44,079 bases of DNA from a virus: positions 1 through 44,079 of IMG/VR virus record IMGVR_UViG_3300029892_000190, one strand, 5' to 3'. This document shows positions 38,394 to 44,079 of the stretch, piece after piece (the stretch's first letter is position 1; every line of letters starts with the position of its first letter). Position numbers and translations under genes: made by a program. Under the pieces are notes generated by a model. That model ran no database searches. It had not been told where the DNA came from and saw only the letters and a program-made list of their open reading frames with translations.

Positions 38394-39104
38394 CTATTTG
38401 CCCAGCTCGTACTTCAGCGCCCTGACCAGCTCCCGCTCCATGCGCTCTTCGATCACTCGCTGAGCAACACCGTGGAAATCGAATCGAGGCTTGTAGTTCG
38501 GCTTCCTGCCGAAGGCCAGCACGGGGGTTACGCGGCCGGTGCCGAGCAGCTTCCATACCCCGAGCGGCTTGCCGTTCGACTTGCTGCGGGCGACGAAATA
38601 CTGTGTGCCGAGGTGACGATGGATAATCTTCTGCGCGATCCCGGCCTTCCTGGCCCGCTTGCTCATCGTGTTGACGCCCAGCCTGCCCAGCTGGGTCAGT
38701 ATCTTGACGATCTCGCCACGGCTCATATTCCCGTAGGCATCAAGCTCAGCACCCCGGCCAGGGTAGGCATAAGTGCCCAGCCGCCGCTCGGAGCGCTTGA
38801 GCACACGGCTGCCGCCATAGACCTGGGGGCGCATGTACCGATCAGGCGGGATCGCCTTGAACGCCTCATCCTTGAAATCGACCGTCATCGTCGGATTGGT
38901 CTCCGTGGCCTTGTGCACGTAGATGCTGCGCTTCGTGTATGGCGTCGGGTTGGCGAATGCGCTCTCCATCTCCTTCTGGAGTGACTTCCTGATACCGAAG
39001 CCCAGGTTGTTCAGCGCACGCGCGGACACGCTGTTCGACTGCTTGCCTAAGCGGTTCAGTACCCGTGTCACGTTGTCCACGCCCTTGATTTCAAGCTTGA
39101 TCAT
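38394..39104 (-). CDS. Minor tail protein (lambda Z / HK97 gp10-like)
   Basis: A 236-residue protein of the prophage minor tail protein Z type: LEIKGVDNVTRVLNRLGKQ at the start, ARALNNLGFGIRKSLQKEM, PYTKRSIYVHKAT and DRYMRPQVYGGSR with a basic, Arg/Lys-rich remainder. Such proteins complete the tail tip or tail terminator region in siphophages. The ATG at 39104 has AAGGAG eight bases upstream; 39110 is too close to the signal. It is the only clear virion protein on the right side of the outer element. Confidence 0.72.
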   Translation of the reverse strand: MIKLEIKGVDNVTRVLNRLGKQSNSVSARALNNLGFGIRKSLQKEMESAFANPTPYTKRSIYVHKATETNPTMTVDFKDEAFKAIPPDRYMRPQVYGGSRVLKRSERRLGTYAYPGRGAELDAYGNMSRGEIVKILTQLGRLGVNTMSKRARKAGIAQKIIHRHLGTQYFVARSKSNGKPLGVWKLLGTGRVTPVLAFGRKPNYKPRFDFHGVAQRVIEERMERELVRALKYELGK

Positions 39105-39588
39105 TTCCATGCTCCTTCTTCAAATCGAGTGCCGTTGTCTGCACCCCATGCCTCTTGCGCGCAGCCTCCAAGGCGCTCGCATCGATCTCCTTCAGCCAGG
39201 CGGCATGATCACGGACCATCTGCGCCATACCAGCCATCCACTCAGCCCAGAAAGCACGCTCGCCATGGTCAGCCCCATCGATAGCCCCCCAGACCTCCAG
39301 GGCCTCGGCCTCGGTCCATTCACCACAGCAAACGAACCAAGCCCGAACCGTGATGAAGTCTGAGCGCAGACCGCCCAGATCATCGCGGCTGTTGCTTCCT
39401 CGCGTTGCGGGTGTTTCAGGCGTTGCCCTGTCTGAGTTGTTGCGTGATAAAACCGCATGGGCTAAGGCTTTCAGGCTCATCGTTGCGCCTTTGTTGCATG
39501 GTTTGTTGCGGGGCCGCCCCTTGTTGTTGCGTGTTGCCCCCTCTTTAGAGGGGCAACAGCGCAACAGGGGGCAGGGGACATAGTTCAT
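39091..39588 (-). CDS. Unknown protein overlapping the iteron region
   Basis: Up to 165 residues. The ATG at 39588 overlaps the RepA-like stop by four bases. A second start at 39480 (MSLKALAHAV) gives 129 residues, and the first 36 residues are low complexity because they are encoded by GTTGC repeats, so the shorter form may be the real one. The C-terminal half has EWTEAEALEVWGAIDG and AWLKEIDASALEAAR helices. Similar short proteins sit beside rep genes in small elements. Confidence 0.5.
   Translation of the reverse strand: MNYVPCPLLRCCPSKEGATRNNKGRPRNKPCNKGATMSLKALAHAVLSRNNSDRATPETPATRGSNSRDDLGGLRSDFITVRAWFVCCGEWTEAEALEVWGAIDGADHGERAFWAEWMAGMAQMVRDHAAWLKEIDASALEAARKRHGVQTTALDLKKEHGNDQA
39391..39565. 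repeat. GTTGC iteron-like cluster, candidate replication origin
   Basis: Within 175 bases GTTGC occurs nine times on the plus strand (39391, 39404, 39422, 39439, 39482, 39493, 39505, 39526, 39533), and twice inverted (39553, 39561), including the tandem TTGTTGTTGC. Chance would give about one in this length on both strands. The cluster lies right beside the gene for a RepA-like ATPase, so it may be an iteron origin. Confidence 0.5.
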
Positions 39589-40577
39589 TTCTGCTTGCCC
39601 CTGGGGGTAATCCGCCCCTCATGCTGTGCGCGCTGTAACGCGCGGCTGATGGTGGACTTGTGCACCTCCAGTTCCCTGGCGATGTCGGTCACAGAAAGAC
39701 CAAGCCCATGCAGCTCGATGGAGCGCTCATAGGTCGAGTTTTCCAAGGGGCTGGTTGCCCAGGCCTGCCGGCCTTGGTCGTCGGTACCGAGTGCGGCCTC
39801 GAACGGGTCAACGTCAGCGCCAAACAGTCCTCGCGCCTTCTCGAAGTGGACTTCAAAGCGGGCGCCTTGGCTGGGGTCGTAATCGGTTGGGTGTCGCAGA
39901 GCCAGCACCAGGTCGAGAAGATCCTCGCGCTTGCTGGTGCCACGCTGCTGTCCGCTCTTGCCGGCGTGGTGGACGAACAGGATGGCCCTGCCCTTGGCGC
40001 GATGCCTCAGAGCCCATTCAGAAACCGAGAGCCAGCTCTCCGCGTCGTTCTCGCTGCCACCCCAACGGACCAGGGAGCTCAGGTTGTCGACGATGATCAG
40101 GGCGGTGTCATCCTCCACCTGTTCATCGATGGCCATCTGCCCATCCAACAGGGCCAGATCAGGCATGCCGCGCGGCTGCAGGTCTGGGGTGATGATTCGG
40201 AGATAGCCCTTGGGGGGCTCCTTATCGTTGGCTTTCACCAACTCCGCCAAGCGTTGTTGCAGGCTGGCGGCCGGCATCTCCCCATCGATGTGCAGCACCT
40301 TGCGCGGCTCAGGTGCTGACCAGCCCATGAACTGTGCGCCAGCCGCCACCGCATAGCCGAAACCCATGACGAACTGCGTCTTCCCAACACCACGCTTAGC
40401 GTAGATCATCCCCAGGCTCTGCTCGTGGAGCACAGGGTCTATGAGGGCTTTCCTGGGTGGAATGGGTGTTGTCAGGAAATCTTCGAGGTTGATTGCGACG
40501 AGCCCTGTTGCGCTCGGTGTTGCGCGCCGTCGCGCTGCGCGCTGCTCTTCGGTCTCTGCAACCAACTCAAGCACCAT
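39585..40577 (-). CDS. RepA-like AAA ATPase (AAA_25 type) with C-terminal helix-turn-helix
   Basis: A 330-residue RecA-fold ATPase: Walker A KRGVGKT at 61-67, Walker B ALIIVDNLS near 160-168, and FVHHAGKSG as the following sensor region, as in RSF1010 RepA-type hexameric helicases and element-borne regulators. The C-terminus (LGLSVTDIARELEVHKSTISRALQRAQ) is a helix-turn-helix. It probably drives replication of the outer element. It overlaps the genes on both sides. Confidence 0.85.
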   Translation of the reverse strand: MVLELVAETEEQRAARRRATPSATGLVAINLEDFLTTPIPPRKALIDPVLHEQSLGMIYAKRGVGKTQFVMGFGYAVAAGAQFMGWSAPEPRKVLHIDGEMPAASLQQRLAELVKANDKEPPKGYLRIITPDLQPRGMPDLALLDGQMAIDEQVEDDTALIIVDNLSSLVRWGGSENDAESWLSVSEWALRHRAKGRAILFVHHAGKSGQQRGTSKREDLLDLVLALRHPTDYDPSQGARFEVHFEKARGLFGADVDPFEAALGTDDQGRQAWATSPLENSTYERSIELHGLGLSVTDIARELEVHKSTISRALQRAQHEGRITPRGKQK

Positions 40578-40950
40578 TCAGCCCCACCAGCAGAGTGGCA
40601 CCTGGTGCGTGCCAGTAATGCCACGGCACGGCTACGGTGCCAACGGCGCAGGCGGTCAAGGTGCGTGGACGGATGGCCAGCAGTGCATCGGCGACAGCTT
40701 GCACCCGATGCGCATCATGCCGGCAGTAGGCGATGATCAGGTCCAGGCCCGCGAGCGCCGCGAGGTCGTAGCCGTCCACCGGCTTGTCGGATGGCAGCAC
40801 GATCCTGGGCTGGCCTTTGGCCAGATCCCACCCCAGGGCCACCACGAACCAGCCAAGGGGAAGCTTGGGCACCAGCCCCCGACGCCTGGCCTCGGCCAAT
40901 TCGCGGCCAAAGGGCGGCAGCCGGCGGGCGCCGCGCTGATCAGCCGGCAT
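40567..40950 (-). CDS. Unknown protein upstream of the RepA-like gene
   Basis: A 127-residue protein: basic N-terminus (RGARRLPPFGRELAEARRRG), then LGWFVVALGWDLAKGQPRIVLPSD and CRHDAHRVQAVADALLAIRPR. No family recognised. The start at 40950 overlaps the upstream gene by 11 bases. Gene arrangement suggests a partner of the replication protein. Confidence 0.5.
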   Translation of the reverse strand: MPADQRGARRLPPFGRELAEARRRGLVPKLPLGWFVVALGWDLAKGQPRIVLPSDKPVDGYDLAALAGLDLIIAYCRHDAHRVQAVADALLAIRPRTLTACAVGTVAVPWHYWHAPGATLLVGLNGA

Positions 40951-41140
40951 CGCGGCAACCCTGGCCGTGGGTATCGAACTGATCCATGCGACTGATGATT
41001 TCTTGGAGGCGGGCGGCAAGCACATCTACGACGCGCCACGGGTAGCTGCCCGTCTCATGCATCGCTTTCAATGCCTCGGCAAGAGCAGCAGCGTCGTGGA
41101 GGTCATCTATGGCCTTCAGGATGATGTCAGCGGTACTCAT
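40940..41140 (-). CDS. Small unknown protein
   Basis: A 66-residue helical protein (ADIILKAIDDLHDAAALAEALKAMHE) overlapping both neighbours. No motif recognised; it is kept because of the continuous overlapping-gene pattern. Confidence 0.5.
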   Translation of the reverse strand: MSTADIILKAIDDLHDAAALAEALKAMHETGSYPWRVVDVLAARLQEIISRMDQFDTHGQGCRDAG

Positions 41141-41514
41141 GCCTTACCTCCTTCCTTGCCGGCCCCGGCCATCGCCAGGGAGATCACTGTCGCCACTTGG
41201 CGGCCGGCATCGGCCGCCGCGTTTAACTTGGTTTCCTGCTCCAGCTGCTCGTATTCGTACAGCCAGAGGATTTCGCCGACCCGGCCCATGAAGCCGAACA
41301 GGCGAGCCAGGCCGTCACGGGGATCTGCAGCACGTTGGAAGGCCAGAATCTCGTCGACGGCCACCTCCACGAAGGCCGAGGCCATTTCCTCGTGTGAGGT
41401 GAGCTCGACGCTGTCGTGAACGCTCTGCAGGAAGACGCTGGCAGCGAAGCGCCCGTCCTGGTAGGCCTCACCAGTTATGTCGATCTGAGGGATATGGGCG
41501 CCGGATTCAGCCAT
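41137..41514 (-). CDS. Unknown helical protein
   Basis: A 125-residue protein beginning MAESGAHIPQID with ITGEAYQDGRFAASVFLQSVHDSVELT and RLFGFMGRVGEILWLYEYEQLEQE. GAGG precedes the ATG at 41514; a reading to 41562 overlaps further into the next gene and is rejected. Not recognised. Confidence 0.5.
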   Translation of the reverse strand: MAESGAHIPQIDITGEAYQDGRFAASVFLQSVHDSVELTSHEEMASAFVEVAVDEILAFQRAADPRDGLARLFGFMGRVGEILWLYEYEQLEQETKLNAAADAGRQVATVISLAMAGAGKEGGKA

Positions 41515-41797
41515 GATGCACCTCGTCGCGCAGGGACTTGTGCGCTTCGCTGGTCTGCTCAAACACGCCGTCGTAGTGGTCGGCCCAATAGCCCGCCATG
41601 TACTCGCCGATCTTGGCCAGGCGCCAGACTTCCGTGTCCCGCTGGGCCAGCTTCATGATGGCGCCGAAGAGACCGTCCAGGTCCAGGAGGAGGTCTTTCG
41701 CCAGGCTGGCGCTGTCCGTGTGTTCGCCCAACGCCTTGATGAGGGCAGCAGTATCGGTGCCGCCTGGCTGTTGCGCAGTAGGCTTAGCTTTAGGCAT
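41507..41797 (-). CDS. Unknown small protein
   Basis: A 96-residue protein starting MPKAKPTAQQPGGTDTAALI with a strong AAGGAG ribosome binding site. The following helices (LLLDLDGLFGAIMKLAQRD; YMAGYWADHYDGVFEQT) are not recognised. It overlaps both neighbours by eight bases. Confidence 0.5.
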   Translation of the reverse strand: MPKAKPTAQQPGGTDTAALIKALGEHTDSASLAKDLLLDLDGLFGAIMKLAQRDTEVWRLAKIGEYMAGYWADHYDGVFEQTSEAHKSLRDEVHHG

Positions 41798-42113
41798 GGT
41801 TTTCTCCTTCGTCGTCGTTGAGGAAGCGTTCAATGGCGTCGATGACGCCCTGCTTGTGGCGTCCACCTTTGCGGTAGGTGTGTGCACAAGGTCCGCAGAG
41901 CCGGTAGAGAAAGGCCACGGGCACTGGGGTAAGGGATGGGTAGAGGCAGATCGTCAGGCGCGGCTTGCGGGCCGCGGTGAAGGCCTTGCCGCAACTCGGG
42001 CAGACGCGGCAAGGCTGCCCGACAGGGGTGGACCACTCGCGCACGTCGCGGAAGGCCTCAAGCATGTGCTGGATGCGCTTGCCACGCGGCAGGGCTTCGA
42101 GGCGGATGCTCAT
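41790..42113 (-). CDS. Zinc-finger-like protein downstream of AlpA
   Basis: A 107-residue protein with CRVCPSCGKAF and later CGPCAHTY, a C-x2-C-x2-C...C-x2-C pattern typical of a small zinc ribbon, then a helical end (KQGVIDAIERFLNDDE). The ATG overlaps the AlpA stop (ATGA). DNA-binding is likely; the role in the element is unknown. Confidence 0.6.
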   Translation of the reverse strand: MSIRLEALPRGKRIQHMLEAFRDVREWSTPVGQPCRVCPSCGKAFTAARKPRLTICLYPSLTPVPVAFLYRLCGPCAHTYRKGGRHKQGVIDAIERFLNDDEGENHA

Positions 42114-42337
42114 CACGCGCACTTGCTGCCACTGCGGGCAGATCGGATGCGTTCAGAGATCCAGTCGTTGACTTCATCGTCGATCCAGCCGACGGCCTTG
42201 CCGCTGTCGGCCAGCGGGATGGGCTTGGGGAATTTGCCCTGCTGGATCAGTTCGTAGAGGGTGCTACGGGATAGCCCGGTACGGGCTTCGACTTCAGGGC
42301 GCCGGAGAATGCTCGGAGTGTGGTGCTGAGTGGCCAT
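42113..42337 (-). CDS. AlpA-type transcriptional regulator/excisionase activator
   Basis: A 74-residue MerR-like helix-turn-helix protein: ILRRPEVEARTGLSRSTLYELIQQGKFPKPIPL and GWIDDEVNDWISERI are AlpA family signatures. In P4-like elements and phage-inducible islands of Gram-negatives, AlpA activates integrase/excision functions. It lies downstream of the integrase and heads the operon toward the RepA-like gene. The 70-base gap upstream is AT-richer and may hold its promoter. Confidence 0.85.
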   Translation of the reverse strand: MATQHHTPSILRRPEVEARTGLSRSTLYELIQQGKFPKPIPLADSGKAVGWIDDEVNDWISERIRSARSGSKCA

Positions 42338-42407
42338 GATTGGAACCTCCTGGGTTCGTGCGGTACATGGCTACCCCATTATGTGCGGAGAAACAGAAAG
42401 AACAACG

Positions 42408-42875
42408 CTAAGGTTTTTTCTCTGCAATGTTTCGGATTTGGCTAGCAGATTTCTTGTTTTTCTCGCAGAGAGCTCGCCATCTATGAGCATCGGGCGTCAA
42501 GGCGTCCACCTGGGCTTTCAACTGCTCCACTTCCTTGTGCATCGCACTCAACGCCTCTTGGCATGACGCCAGATCTCCTGGTGGATGATAGGCTTCGTAG
42601 ACGTTGATGCACAGCCTGGCCGTAGGTTGTCCGAAAGCCACAAATGGGTAATCGATGAAATGTTCCTCTCCGTATTTTTCTCTTGCCCAAACGAGCAAAT
42701 AAGCAAAACGGTAGAGGCCGTCTTTTCCGCGCTGCAGCTTGCCGCTGTTGGTTGCGTACGATACCCGCTTTCGGATTCTGTCCTCGGCAGTTCTTTGTGT
42801 GTCGTTCTTGTCCTTGATTCGGCTGGCAATGAATTTTGTTGCCTCATCGAGACTGAGTTGATCGTCGAGCTGCAT
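42408..42875 (-). CDS. Unknown protein between integrase and AlpA
   Basis: A 155-residue protein beginning MQLDDQLSLDEATKFIASRI, with a central RIRKRVSYATNSGKLQRGKDGLYRFAYLLVWAREKY that may be a DNA-binding helix pair and a C-terminal coiled coil (HKEVEQLKAQVDALT). GGGGGAG precedes the ATG. It starts one base after the integrase stop and is AT-richer than neighbours. Not recognised. Confidence 0.55.
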   Translation of the reverse strand: MQLDDQLSLDEATKFIASRIKDKNDTQRTAEDRIRKRVSYATNSGKLQRGKDGLYRFAYLLVWAREKYGEEHFIDYPFVAFGQPTARLCINVYEAYHPPGDLASCQEALSAMHKEVEQLKAQVDALTPDAHRWRALCEKNKKSASQIRNIAEKKP

Positions 42876-42876
42876 A

Positions 42877-44079
42877 TCAACTCCCCCTACCGGCACCGGC
42901 CTTGAGCCCGTCCAGATAGTCCGCCCAAGCCTGCAGCATCTCCCGCCGCTGCTTCAGGTGTGCGGTGCGGTTGTATGCGCGGCCGTTCGGATCGCGAACG
43001 GCGTGAGCGAGCTGGTGCTCGATCCAATCCGGGCGGAACCCGAGCACCTCATCCAGGAGCGTGCGGGCCGTGGCCCGGAAGCCGTGGCTGGTGAGGGTGT
43101 CCTTGTCGTAACCAAGGCGGCGCAGGCCGGCATTCAGGGTGTTCTCGCTCATAGGTTTGGCATGGTCGCGCACGCCCGGAAAGACCCAGCGGCTTCGACC
43201 GGTGAGTGGATGCAGCTCGCGCAGGATCTCCACCACCTTGTGAGGCAAAGGCACCAGGTGGGGCACTCGGGTCTTCATCTTCTCGGCAGGGATGGACCAG
43301 GAGGCCTCTTTGAAGTCTACCTCGGCCCACTCCATCTGCCGCAGCTCCCCGGGTCGGACCAGGAGCATGGGCAGGAGCTGCAGGGCGCACTTCACCGGGA
43401 AGGTGCCGGTGAAGCCATCGATGGCCAGAAGCAGGGGGCTGATCTCTTTGGGGTCGGTAATGGCCGGGTAGTGCTTCGGTTTCCATGGAGTGAGGGACCC
43501 GCGCAAATCGCCCGTAGGGTCCCGCATAGCGCGCCCTGTGGCCACGGCATAGCGGAAGACCTGTCCAGCATTTTGCAGGGCACGGTGGGCCGTCTCGATG
43601 GCGCCGCGGCCTTCGATGCGGCGGAGTACGGTCAGTATATCCGGCGCCGTGATGTCGGCGACCGGCCGGGAGCCGAGCCAGGGGAACAGATCGCGCTCCA
43701 GTCGGCGGATGATCTTTTCGGCATGCCCCCGGGCCCAGTGGATGGACTGCTTGGCAAACCACTCCCGAGCAACCGCCTCGAAACTGTTGGCGGCCGCGTC
43801 TTCCTTGGCACGCTTGGCGGCTTTGCGATGTTCGCCCGGGTCAACGCCGTCGGCCAGCAATTTGCGGGCATCGTCCCGCCTCTCGCGGGCTCTGGCCAGG
43901 GTCACGTCTGGATAGACCCCGAGGGACAGCCGCTTCTCTTTACCGCCGAATCGGTACTTGAGCCGCCACCACTTGCCTCCGCCTGGAGCGACCTCCAGGT
44001 AGAGACCACGTTCATCGAAGAGCCGGATAGGCTTTTCGCCAGGCTGCGCCTTGCGGATAGCGGTGTCTGTCAGGGGCAT
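42877..44079 (-). CDS. P4-type tyrosine integrase
   Basis: A 400-residue integrase with N-terminal DUF4102 arm-binding domain (KPIRLFDERGLYLEVAPGG), core-binding helices and a catalytic domain: R242 (VRPGELRQ), K near 268-270, HGFR with H332/R335, H359 (QLAHAV) and the likely nucleophile Y369 (AYNRT); the alternative tyrosine usual in YLxQRR is His here. It integrates the outer element, usually into a tRNA gene. The start codon is at the very end of the window, so attachment site and host gene lie outside. Confidence 0.93.
   Translation of the reverse strand: MPLTDTAIRKAQPGEKPIRLFDERGLYLEVAPGGGKWWRLKYRFGGKEKRLSLGVYPDVTLARARERRDDARKLLADGVDPGEHRKAAKRAKEDAAANSFEAVAREWFAKQSIHWARGHAEKIIRRLERDLFPWLGSRPVADITAPDILTVLRRIEGRGAIETAHRALQNAGQVFRYAVATGRAMRDPTGDLRGSLTPWKPKHYPAITDPKEISPLLLAIDGFTGTFPVKCALQLLPMLLVRPGELRQMEWAEVDFKEASWSIPAEKMKTRVPHLVPLPHKVVEILRELHPLTGRSRWVFPGVRDHAKPMSENTLNAGLRRLGYDKDTLTSHGFRATARTLLDEVLGFRPDWIEHQLAHAVRDPNGRAYNRTAHLKQRREMLQAWADYLDGLKAGAGRGS

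Noticed and set aside
1-44079. CRISPR arrays, rRNA and tRNA genes
   Set aside because: No regularly spaced repeats with unique spacers and no RNA gene sequence were seen.

Overview
The window is high-GC bacterial DNA, probably from a gammaproteobacterium of the Pseudomonas/Halomonas type (judged from gene families and codon use; I cannot name a species). It consists of two nested mobile elements. A complete Mu-like transposable prophage (about 3315-36733) lies inside a second integrative element whose genes flank it on both sides (1-3314 and 36734-44079), all on the minus strand.

Outer element, in transcription order from the right: P4-type tyrosine integrase (42877-44079), a small unknown gene, an AlpA-type regulator, a zinc-finger protein and four small unknown genes, a RepA-like AAA ATPase next to a dense cluster of GTTGC repeats that looks like an iteron origin, a minor tail protein, four short helical proteins (three share a motif), and a gene cut in two by the Mu-like phage. 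Left of the phage it resumes with a tail assembly chaperone that appears to have a -1 frameshift extension, a tail tape measure protein and a small membrane protein. No capsid, portal or terminase gene of this element is visible. The set int/alpA/rep/ori plus tail genes resembles a phage satellite that carries tail-assembly functions.

Mu-like prophage: a repressor (27397-27822, plus) and a Ner-like gene plus early operon (27320 to 19757, minus) diverge from a palindromic operator. The early operon encodes MuA transposase, MuB ATPase, several unknown proteins, GemA and a Mor/C-family activator. Late genes are in two divergent arms. The minus arm runs from protease/scaffold (I/Z) and major head protein (T) through sheath, tube, tape measure, baseplate and tail fibre to a com-methyltransferase pair at the left end. 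The plus arm carries holin, transglycosylase, Rz/Rz1, terminase, portal, F and G and ends at the right terminus. In phage Mu, G and I are neighbours; here they are about 17 kb apart.

Four palindromes of the form GGAAACRTTTC lie 60-73 bp upstream of the starts of I, the tape measure, gp47 and the holin, all in the same orientation relative to the downstream gene. Each is followed by an inverted repeat just before the start codon, and three of these enclose the ribosome binding site. This looks like a late regulon with paired transcriptional and translational control. Accessory genes include a secreted protein co-transcribed with the repressor, two small genes inserted after the portal, and a nuclease-like domain fused to the F protein.
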